From assembly GCA_026122225.1 (NCBI GenBank), contig JANEZZ010001471.1, positions 124,001 to 188,000 of the forward strand: a stretch of DNA of 64,000 nt, in the 5' to 3' direction. A program made the translations under genes and the position numbers. Under the pieces are notes generated by a model. The model ran no database searches. It was not told where the DNA came from and was given only the letters and a program-made list of their open reading frames with translations. This DNA is from Heloderma charlesbogerti. Its lineage: Eukaryota > Chordata > Lepidosauria > Squamata > Helodermatidae. Below, in pieces: positions 54,203-64,000 of this stretch (its first letter is position 1; each line of letters starts with the position of its first letter).

Positions 54203-57117
54203 ACACTTCTTTCCATTTTGGTATGCTGGGCATTTCTTAAATTACCTGATGCTGCTGCTCTATAACTTTAATGGGCTCCAGAGATATATGCTGAAATGAT
54301 GGTTTAAGGAGTCAAGGGGAGCAAAGCCTTGATTAGCGAGAATGTGGTGAGAGATCCTGAATGGGTAGACACTGAAATGAGTGTCTCCAGGTAATCTTAA
54401 TGGCTCTATAAGAACTTCCTTTAGCATCGACTACTGACATGCTGTGGATTGTGGTGAAGGTGCATTCATAAGAACGTTTCATTTTAGTGAGAAGCGTACA
54501 CTTCCGTCACAGTGAAGCCACACTGGCATGAGACTGGGCAATCGATAAAGATTGCCCGATCTCATGCATTATCCATTATCTCATTCACTGAACGTGTAGC
54601 AACTTGCTCATGTATTGGGATGGCAGTGGCATTGATATTAGATATTTTCACACTTACAGGTTTCCTTCAGTGCATGCTTTTGTGTTATCTGACTGTTTTA
54701 GAGCTTTCTATGGGCCAAGCTGAGAAATACTCTGGGGCAGGAGGGAGCAATGTCAGGAAAGCTGGGGACCATTTTCACCCCCACCATGAGTGCCAGGGGA
54801 AAAATGGTGTCTATAGTAGCTACACAGTGCAAAAAGGCTCAAAATTAGCTTGTTTGCAAGCTAATTTCGGCCCTTTGTGTGCTCCATAGCCACTACAGAC
54901 ACTCCCCCGCCCCCCAGCACCTGTGGTGAGTGGGGGGTGAAAATGCCACCCTGCTCCAGGGCCTTGATCTAAGACTACACAACCAACAGAGTTAAGTGGT
55001 AAAATGGACTGTTCAACTTCAGGCTACAAATGGGAGATACTACTTTTGAATTCTGTCCCATGTAAGAAACTGCCTGAAAACAGAAATCTAACACATCAGA
55101 GCAATGATTCTAGCCTAGCCCTTTCTCTGCTGTGTAGGTTTGCTACTTTCAGGGAGTTTTTAACCATTCAAAAATGTAATCCTCTACTTGAATTCTGAAG
55201 TGGTACAGCCCATTTTATCACCCCATTCTTCTGCATTAACATTAATTACATTAACATTAATTAACAGTGAAGATCCTAGTTGATGTAAAGATGTAGTCTA
55301 GTCTAATTCAACTGCACCTAGTCACATATAACTGTTTTAGTCTCAGAACATGTTGTAGTTAAGATGAATTTATTGTTGTCTAGTTTCTATCTAGTTGGAA
55401 AGTGTATGAACACTTTGTTCCAGAACTGGGAAGCCAAGTATATCAGTATAAATTGAACAGATTAGTGTGACATGCTGACATTATTTTATTTGCTACATCA
55501 GTATTACACCCTTTTCTTTTGATTTAGTGAGTGTTGCAGCCAAACGCCTTCGATTTAAACATAAAAAAGAATGGCATCAGCTACATTTCACTTCTAGACA
55601 TAAAAGGTTAATTCAGAGCCTAAATTAAAGCTGGATAGTGTTACGTAATATTATTCCAAATACCCCAACTCTTCTGGTGAAAGTACTTCACTTATTTTTT
55701 ACTCAAGTCATAAGTTGCTAGAAACCAAATTGTATTGATTTTAGTGGAACTGACTTTCGTATTAGTGTGTTTAGGAATGCATTTGTAATCCTACATTGTA
55801 CAGTCTTGGACATGTCTACTCCCAGGTAAGCAGGCATATGATTGCACCCTGAGAGACATGCTGTCAATCCCATGAAAATCATGGGTTTAACCATATCTTA
55901 TTCCACTCAGTTATGACCTTAAATGCATTTCAGTGGTAACCATTATGTAATTGTAAACATTGTTTTAAAATGATACTGTACAATAAGACTTTTAAGCAAA
56001 GACACAATGGTCCTAAATAGTAGTACCGTGTGGAGAAATGACAATACAAAAGAGCTTACAACATAATCCTCTACATGTTTACTCAGAAGTAAATGTTGTT
56101 ATGTCCAATGGGACTTACCACTGAGTAAGGATGCAATCCTACAGGATAGCAACCTGTAGGATAGAGGGCTCTGATCTCTGAGCATTCCATCCATCCTATG
56201 CCCCGCTGGCAAGAGATGGGAGGGATGGCAGAGGCTTCTTCAGCCTTTTCATCCTTCAGAAAGCCCTTTTGAATTAGATGGGCCTCTGGGCCCATGTAAT
56301 GTACTCCCCCAATATGGGGCAGGGGTGGTGGCACACCCCCATCCCTCCCCTCTTTCTTCTTCCCAAGGTTGTAATTCAGACTTTGGAGAAGGAGCCACCA
56401 TAGCGCTTTCCTTATCAGCCTGGAGGGGCAGTGGTGGGTGGAATCTTTCCCCAGCCAAGGTTGTAGCTAGGTACGTATGAAAATTTCATTCCCATTCACA
56501 AATTATGCGAAAATGTCCTGTTTGCAACCCCAAACATAAACAGAAAATGTTTGCAATTTCTCGAACTTCTGTTTGAAAGGGCATACTTTCACATACGCAC
56601 ACTTCAAAAAATGCACTCTTGCACATGTGCACACATGCACATTCTCATGCACACATACATGCATGCGTGCACGCACACACAAATATCCCTATTTTCATGC
56701 TTTCGCCTATGGGAGAAAATGCCAGTTTTCAATTGGAAAATGCATATTTTTTTTTGAATTGGGAAAAATGCACACTTCTTGTCCCAATTGAGGGTCGGGG
56801 GAAGATGCTTCCCTTCAGGAATAAACTAGGCAAAACAAGCTTTGAGGAAGAATTCGAAGAACCTCAGTGAGCTCGAACATCACATGCTCACGGATCCCTA
56901 GTTGTAGCTCTGGCTACAGCCTCAGAACGGGAAATCCCTAGCATCCTATTGCCTCTCAGAAACCATCTGGGGGCCATAGTACGGCACTCTAAATGTGTTT
57001 AGGATTGTAGCCTTATTTAGCACATGTAATGTTCCCACAGAATTATTACTGATTTCTCTGGTGCTGGATATTGCATGATGTTTAACATTATCAGGGTCAG
57101 ATTTCTGCTTCTTTTGG
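54203..57117 (+). other. GEN1 3' UTR grading into intergenic DNA
   Basis: The GEN1 3' UTR begins at 54203. Its end is unknown; ATTAAA at 55624-55629 is one possible polyadenylation signal. Foldback repeats lie at 55785-55850 and 56058-56140. A degenerate (CA)n stretch with GCACACATGCACATTC is at 56620-56690. No second gene is recognised. Confidence 0.45.
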
Positions 57118-57303
57118 GGTAGAGTCTGTAGTTTAGTAGTAGAGCATCTGCTTTTCCTGCAAAAGGTCCCAAGTTCAATCCCTGACTTCTTCAGGTAGGA
57201 CTGGGGAAGACTCCTGCCTGGAACCCTGGAGAAATGCTGCCAGTCCATAGGCAATACTGAGCTAGATGGTCTGACTGAGTATAACGCAGCTTCATATGTT
57301 CAC
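57118..57303 (+). mobile_element. tRNA-Ala-derived SINE
   Basis: GTAGTTTAGTAGTAGAGCAT, AAGTTCAATCCCTGAC, GAAGACTCCTGCCTGGAACC, TGAGCTAGATGGTCTGACTG and GCAGCTTCATATGTTC. Same family as 51036, with a decayed A box. Confidence 0.83.
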
Positions 57304-57529
57304 ATCCACGCTCTGAGTACTGATGGAGATCTTAGCAAGATGGAAATCATGCCAGATTTCCAGAGTATGTAGAATTAAAGAGACAAAATGACCTTGTATG
57401 ATGGAAAAGGGGGAAACTGTTAATTTTGCTAACAGTTTTTTAAACTTTTTTTTTGTTAAAAAAAATTGCAGAAAAACTATTGAATTATGGACAGAAGTTA
57501 TTAAGTTATGGAACTTAACTTAATAATAG

Positions 57530-57776
57530 AGCCAGTGTGGTGTAGCAGCAAGAGTGTTGGACTGGGAGCTGGGAGATCCGGGTTCTAGTCCCCACTCAGC
57601 CATGGAAGCTCACTGGGTGACTTTGGGCCAGTCACACACTCTCAGCCCAACCCACCTCACAGGGTTGTTGTTGTGAGGATAAAATGGAGAGGAGGAGGAT
57701 AATGTAAGCCGCCTTGGGTTCCTTGCAAGAGGAAAAAAGGCGGGATATAAATGCAATAAATAAATAAATAAATAAA
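57530..57776 (+). mobile_element. tRNA-derived squamate SINE, best-preserved copy
   Basis: GCCAGTGTGGTGTAGCAGCA, GGGTTCTAGTCCCC, GGGCCAGTCACACACTCTCA, CACAGGGTTGTTGTTGTGAG, GTAAGCCGCCTTGGGTTCC, then GCGGGATATAAATGC and a run of AATA units. The A-box, B-box and tail are all present. Confidence 0.87.
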
Positions 57777-60700
57777 CTTTGAAGTTCCATTATGGAACTT
57801 TGAAGTTCCATTGGTTCCAGTAAAAGAGACTTACAAACATGCTTAACACTCCCACTGAAACCATGGGACTTAGAAGGAGTTAACTTGGTCTGGGTCATGC
57901 CTACAGATGTAAAATATCTGGAAATTTTCTGGAAGCCAGTGGAGGGGGGTGGAACTTTTTTCCAGGGATAGAGGTGATGAGAAAAAAACCCAAAGCGGGG
58001 GCTGGGGAAATTGAAAACTTGCACTTTTTTTAGTGCCCTTTAAATCTGTAAAGTCAATTGGTTACTTCAGGACCACAAATGTAACCTGATGTCAGTGGCC
58101 CCTGGAAGCAGAAATGCATCTCGCTCTTGCATTTGAGGTTGTACTGTATTGCTTATCTTCAGTGTACCGGAATTGTAATGATCCGATACTGTACACAGTC
58201 TTACATAAAGGTCTTTATGTTTTATATAGTTATTACATAGCTTTTAGAAATCACTTTGGGAAGAGCAAAGGCCAGATAGCAACATAGGAACACTTTTGTC
58301 TTAAGCATTTTATTTATTCAAAAAGGAAACCTTTCATCATCCAAAACGTTTCAATTTGGGGGGAGAAAAAGGTCCTTGGAAAAAAAAGTTTGGATTTTTT
58401 CAATATTTTTCAGGCCTTCATGCCTTAGGTTTACAAAACCAGTTCCAAATAAACTGGAGGACTCTTTTGTTGTTTTAGTTGTGAGTCCACGCCTGCAGTC
58501 TAAAGTGACACAGATCAAAAAATCTATTCATCTGCAGTTAGAAACTAGTTTTAGCTGCATGTCTGCCTTAGGTGGGAAACAACTGTTAGAGCATTTCTCT
58601 GTCCACTTTCCCACAAGGCAACAAGCAGCAAGGTTATGCTAGTGCAGCTGTCAGTTCATCCCCTCTAAGTGCTTATTTTCCAGCCATACAGAATTTTGCT
58701 CATTTTAGAATTGCAAATCTTGCCCTCTGTTGCAATACACTGGACTAACAAACACATTATTACTGTTCTTTGCAAGAATGGCTTAGTTGTAGACTAGCAA
58801 ATAAAAATACAGATGTTATTTTGGTAGCCTATATTTGAATTGTTGGGTATGTTTTTGCTATATTTACATTTTTTGGCCTGGTTAGGAAGAATATTTGAGA
58901 ACTGGGCAGAAGTACCATCCTCAAATCTTGTACTTAAAAGTTGGTTTATTAATAGGGTTTTATAGCCCAAAGCACATGATAGAATTGTGAGTGTTTATGT
59001 GATAATCCTAAAGCAGCTTAGCCACCATGGTTTACCCTATTCCTAGGGAATCTCAGAGGGGCCAACCTTCTCATTAAACTGCAAATCACAAAGTTTCTTG
59101 GAAAAGGTATGACAACTAAAATAATTGATGTTTGTAATGCAAATGAACACTTGTTTCAGAATTTTCCCATAGCCTATGTATCTTATGGAGATTTTATTAT
59201 ATTAACCAGTATAGAAGTATTATAAATAAATAATGCATTTTTCCCCCCGAGGCCCAAGGTTGTAGTCCTGTGCATACTTGGGATGAAGCCCCATTAAAAA
59301 TCAATGGGAATTCTGAGGGAACTGGATTGGCTGCATGGCCTAGTTCTCATTGATATGCTAGGCTTCACTATTACAGACTACAGGTGAGGACTCATATGAG
59401 AGAATATTCCCCTACAAAGAAACATTTCTGCACATGGAAAACTTTCAGGGAAAAGGCTAGGCTTGAACATTTCTTCCTGACTTAGTTGTTTTTAATGTGG
59501 AAAGATTGATATGAAGGAATATTTAGTCATGTTTAGTCACATGACTTTTAGACACATTGCTCTCTCAAATGGCACAGCAAGACACAGGTTTGCCACTTCA
59601 GTTGAAGTACTAAATTCAAGTGTCATAAATCTGTCGAGGTGTTAGGAGTGTGTATTAAACTATACAAGACATTTCGCTGTGCCTGTAGCTATTGAAATGA
59701 CTGCTGCATCTACAGAAATATAACTTGAGAAGCTTCCCCAAAACTGTAAATGTTGGCCTCAACATGCTGAAAGTTGACTAAACTTAATATCCAAATATAT
59801 AAGCGTTAGACTGCCTTTCATGTTCCTCAGATATTATAAGTACGTATTACAGAAAATGTTAGTGGGTTACAAAATCCTTTATTGCATGTTGCTTTTCAGT
59901 CCAAAAGAGATGTATTTCTAGAAGAACGTCCGGGGGGGGGGGGGGGCTGCAAAAAATATATATTAAAAGAAATGTGTTCATCTCAAAGGTGTCACAAAGC
60001 TCTTCCTTGATTTGTTGACGTGGATCTGGAAACGGATACAAAAATCCTTTTTTCCCTGAGCAATTACAAAGCTATATGACAAAACTCCTGATTAAATTGT
60101 TAACGAATCTATGTGACCCTCCTTTTATTACAGGAAGCATTATGATTTTTGGTTGTGGATCTGTGGTCTTGCTACTTGACACAAAAGGAGGCTCATTTAA
60201 AAAAAAAACCAGCATATTAAAGCTGCCTTGCACATTTAAACAGTGTTAGAAACACAAAGTATTTGTTTCCTGAAGGGCAAAGTGCTAAATCTATCACTGT
60301 GTTTTACTATTTCACCAGTAGCACTTTGCCTATAACAGATCTAGTAATATTGCTAACTGCAGCTTCCTTTCATCTGTTGATGTAAAATGGCAAAGCTTCA
60401 CACCTCCTTAGACATTAAAAGATTTTTACCTTGACTCCAGAGAACAGCTCCCATTAATCTCACTGTGAGCCTTCCACATTTTATCCCAACGCTAAAGTTC
60501 TCAGAGATGGTTTCAAGATAGTCCCCTGTTATACTGAGGAGCCATTCAGGAAATTCTCTTTAAAGAGATGACCGTGGGATGCTTTTTCTGCTCTTAACAA
60601 AATGTAATCAACTTAGCTTTTTAAGCAAAGAAGATTTCCTGTTTCTTAAAACATCGGCTGATTACAATACTTTCCCTATCATTTTTTTTATGAACTTGTT

Positions 60701-61870
60701 TAGCAGGCAGCAAATTAGTTGCTGTTGGACTTCTCCTCCCATTGGATTCAGTCATATTTAGAGTAGACCTGTTGAAATCATGACTAACATAAGAACCATT
60801 TATTTTAATGGGTCTTCTCTAAGTAGGATTAAGTCTGGATCCAACCCCCCTCTCTCTAGTAGACTTCTATCAGGGATGGGCAACTTGTGGTCAAAACATC
60901 TGGAGGGCCGCAAGTTGCCCTCAGTTTTACAAAGTGGATTATAATTGAGGGCACAAATGTTCCTCCAATTTTAATCCAGTCTGTAAAAGAGTGAAATGTT
61001 AACTGTAAGATAGTTAAAGGTATATATGAATTTTCTCAATCATCTCCATGATCACTGGGCAGATGCTCTCTCTGCAACCATGGGATAATCCAGCTAATAT
61101 TGCCTCCTGGTCTTTTCCCCTTCCCTTTGCCCCAGTCATGGCTGTAGGACAGAATCATAATTCCTGGGCAATTGTGATGACCCCCTCACCATCCACTTAC
61201 ACCACATGTCAACTGGAAATCCCAGTCCACCCTATGTGCGCTATGCGTATAGGTCAGCATTTAGGGCCCCAAGACCCTGCTTCAACTGTTGGATGAGTCC
61301 ATACAGCATTGAACCCTTGTCCCCTCTGCCAATATATGGGAACAGACATAAACCCAAGAGCAGGATTAATGTTGCATCAGGGGTGCCTAACTGCCCACAC
61401 TACATTAGGGAGGTGATGAGGAAGCCAAGAAGCATTACCACTCCCTAGAAAGCCTGTCCCCATCTGCGAGTGGTGACTGACTGGGGAAAAGGAAAGGCAG
61501 GATGCATGGAGGCAAGATTAATTGTGCTATCCCCTGTTTGAAAGGGTGACGACCCAACGTTCTGAGGAAATACAGTTGTATCATTAGGTGCAGAGTGGTG
61601 ATGGTGAAACCTGTGCAATGCAGGCACCATGTTGCCTACCCCTGCCCTAGTAAGTGGGAGTTTTGCAAAATTGGTTCATCACTTTGGGGAGGAGGGGGCT
61701 TAATTCTATAGAAGCCTTCATTAGCTGCATATTGCTGCCTTCGTCTAAATACGAAGTCTTGATTCCAACCCAGATAGAGATAAATATGCACACACAGACA
61801 CAGGCAGGGGGAATAAAAATCCTAGCTCTAAAATGTTCGTACTGAGTCAATGTCATTTTAGAAATGTGTA
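57777..61870. other. Intergenic DNA, no gene seen
   Basis: AT-rich sequence with a TTTGAAGTTCCATTATGGAA tandem just after the SINE, a G15 run at 59932-59946, an inverted MITE fragment at 60738-60850 and a TGGGCAACTTGTGG / CCGCAAGTTGCCC foldback at 60876-60920. No convincing coding exon or RNA gene. MSGN1, the next gene in mammals, was looked for and not found. Confidence 0.5.
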
Positions 61871-61874
61871 ATGC

Positions 61875-62330
61875 AATGTACAAAATATATATATTTTCTT
61901 CGTTGCATTGTTATTCCCAGTGGCGGAGCTTTCCAGCACTTGACTCTGTCTTCAGCAATTGTATGGAACTTACTATTAATTGATAGGTCACTTGACAAAT
62001 TTATGGAGAAATTATTCTTGAGTAACAGACTTTCATGCCATTGTCCAACTAAATTGGGAAGATAACATCTGAATGGGCGATAAATATGTTGTCTTTGGCC
62101 TTTTCTTTTCAGTCTGTTCAACCTAATTGGAGCCTTTGACACCAATGTGTTAATGTAGGATTTGTTCTCTTCAACTTTGTGGCAGGTGACTTGCATTTCG
62201 GAGTCTGACACATTTATAGGCTTTGATCTTTTAACCACCCGCCTGCATCCCCTGTTTGGTGTTGTTTTTAAAACCAGGTGAAAAGTCTTGAGATCAACTT
62301 TTACTAAGAGCAACATGGAAAACCTACTTC
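61875..62330. other. Unique-looking block, candidate conserved noncoding element
   Basis: Unlike its flanks, this block shows no repeat structure and is bordered on the right by foldback repeats. It contains GGCTTTGATC (TCF/LEF-like core), CACTTGACAAATTTATGG, TATTAATTGATAGGTCACTT and GGCAGGTGACTTGC. A minus-strand frame of 152 codons runs through it but has no recognisable domain. Regulatory function is inference only. Confidence 0.3.
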
Positions 62331-62337
62331 GACATCC

Positions 62338-62648
62338 TGCAGCTAGATCCTAAGCATATTTACCAGGAAGCAACCCATATTTCGTTCATATTTCCAATTA
62401 AGTATGCATAGGATTACAGCCGAATAGTGCAATCCTATGCATGTTTACTTACAAGTAAGGCTGCAATCCTATATATGCTTACCTGGGGGTAAGTCCCATT
62501 GTGCTATATCCAATATTAGTCTAACTTAAGTCCCATTCATTCATTTCTAAGTACAACCCATTGAACTCAATAGAACTTACATCTGAATAGGCATGCATAG
62601 GTTTGCACTGCAAGGGCTTATCCCAGGTAAGTGTGCATAGGACTGGAG
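62338..62648. repeat. Cluster of four foldback repeats (GCAATCCTAT family)
   Basis: Four consecutive units recur with GATCCTAAGCATATTTACCA, TGCAATCCTATGCATGTTTA, CTGCAATCCTATATATGCTT and GTAAGTGTGCATAGGACTGG, interleaved with a fragment of the 17632 family (TTAGTCTAACTTAAGTCCCA). Confidence 0.75.
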
Positions 62649-64000
62649 ATTCTCATTTGGAACAAAAGCAGCCGATTAGCAGGACTGTAGGAACATGAAA
62701 ATCATGCATTGCCACACCAGGCATAAACACACACCTTCCAAGATTTTGAAGATATGGGATAGGTTTGTTTATTTTACATTTCGTTCACAAGAGGCTGATA
62801 TGCTGGTAGTGGGCAAATAAGCTGCACAGGGTATATTACTGTATAGATGCTGATGGGTGTGTGCAAAGCAGCACTTCCTCATGGAAAGGAGGTGCTGTAC
62901 CTCCAGCCACAGCTTCATAGAATGAAGATCCCAAAGGTTACCCAGAGGGCAGCTTTGGGGGCAGTGCAGGGATCTGCAGTAAAAGATTGAGCACACAGCA
63001 CACTGAATCCCAATTCCTGGAGATAATGGCAGGTATTGCCCACACATTTTCAAGCATATTTTCAAAACCATGTGGTCTATAAACAAAAACAAAAAAAATC
63101 CTTCAGATTCTCCAGAACCCTGACATGCACACAGTTCTGACTTTTACCTTTTCTTTCAGCCATGATTTCTGCGCCCTGCAGCACCAATTCCTTCTCACTC
63201 TTTAACTGGACTTAATTCTAGCTGTGTCTCCAGGGCATTTAAATTACACATACATTTTGAGGTATTTGCATGATTTCACTTCCAAACTTTTGGTGAATAA
63301 GAGAGCTATGATTGTCTGCCATAGTCTGATAAATCCATTCATCAGAGCCTGACAGTTTAAGTCAAGGAAATTAGAGTTGAGCCCTGCTTCTTTCATTCAC
63401 TTCTTGGTGCAGTTGCCAGTACTGACATTAGTAAATTGCATTTTGTAGGGAATTTAATCCCAGCTCAAACAAAAAAGCAGCTGCAATGTGGGTGGTTTAA
63501 GTGCAACCAGCAGCCCTTTATAAGAACATAAGAAGAGCTTGGATGCTAGTCCAGCATTCTGCTCCCACAACAGCCAGATTCTCTGTGAAGGAAGCCATTT
63601 ATATGCAGTCACTAGGCATGATGCCAAAATTCAGGTCGACCCAAATTTTGGCAGTACATGTAGGTTTCTGCGTAGATGGGGCTGCAAAACCAATGGCACC
63701 AGGGCCTACAAGATTCACAGCAGCCTCTGCTATGCCAGATACATCAGTGACATCATTGACCCGAGTTGTGCATTATGCACTTAGAAGCCTCAGCCATGTA
63801 CAGTAACCCCATTTCAGAGCCCAAAAATGCAATTCCTGGAATCTTGGATTCTAGAACCAATCCAGATATTCCTGCAGACTCTATACGTGGAAATCCATCT
63901 CCCTTGTATGAAACAAACTTCAGGAAGCTTAGAAATCTATTGCCACAGATTCTTAGGAGAAGGTTTTGATAATGTTTTCACAGGAGGGTTGTCAACAGTT
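62649..64000. other. Intergenic DNA to the right edge
   Basis: Contains an interspersed-repeat fragment at 63520-63600 (AAGAACATAAGAAGAGCTTG, CTAGTCCAGCATTCTGCTCC). Two overlapping open frames at 63501-63969 have no recognisable domain. No gene supported. Confidence 0.5.

Noticed and set aside
61858..62316. A 152-residue minus-strand frame as a gene
   Set aside because: No domain, no splice or start context, composition unlike protein; more likely chance in a repeat-free block.
63501..63969. Overlapping frames near the right edge as a gene fragment
   Set aside because: They start in an interspersed repeat and show no recognisable motifs or splice signals.
54203..64000. MSGN1 (next gene in mammals) or another bHLH gene
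   Set aside because: No bHLH-like coding block was found in any frame; it may lie beyond the right edge.

Overview
This is vertebrate nuclear DNA, most probably from a squamate reptile (lizard or snake). The host genes have exon structures matching tetrapod orthologues. The repeats are typical of squamates: two near-full-length Bov-B (RTE-class) LINEs, a CR1 LINE with its ATTCTATGA tail, tRNA-derived SINEs, a decayed DIRS-like tyrosine-recombinase retrotransposon, and many short palindromic DNA-transposon derivatives. The species cannot be named from the sequence.

Two host genes lie head to head. SMC6 (minus strand) supplies the SMC5/6 ATPase head. Its first five coding exons are at 21101-21244, 19020-19137, 10782-10887, 1622-1758 and 138-199, and the gene runs off the left edge. 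GEN1 (plus strand), the Holliday-junction resolvase, is complete in its coding part: thirteen coding exons from 36268 to 54202 encode 931 residues. The six acidic catalytic positions carry the same residue numbers as in human GEN1. Both genes appear to start in one GC-rich interval (about 24.7-25.9 kb) with NRF1-, E2F- and CRE-like motifs, so a shared bidirectional promoter for two recombination/repair genes is likely. One GEN1 intron (37724-39788) appears to use a GC-AG splice pair.

Layout: 0-10.8 kb is SMC6 intron with a nested retroelement pile (DIRS-like element interrupted by CR1 and by an LTR). 10.9-21 kb is SMC6 intron with Bov-B copy 1, GC-rich MITE-like elements and a 308-bp tandem duplication. 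22.5-24.7 kb has a SINE carrying an internally deleted mariner-like transposon. 24.7-25.9 kb is the promoter region. 26-36 kb is GEN1 intron 1, with Bov-B copy 2 flanked by a 146-bp direct duplication, a nested-palindrome hAT-type element with a perfect 8-bp target duplication, and nine perfect 22-bp tandem repeats. 36-54 kb is the GEN1 exons with intronic SINEs and hAT derivatives. 54-64 kb is GEN1 3' UTR and intergenic DNA with repeats and no recognisable further gene.

I found no prokaryotic features, no CRISPR array and no clear novel gene system. The most unusual items are the long duplication around Bov-B copy 2, the ruminant-like Bov-B lineage, the DIRS nest, the GC-AG intron and the foldback elements, one of which sits inside the shared promoter interval.
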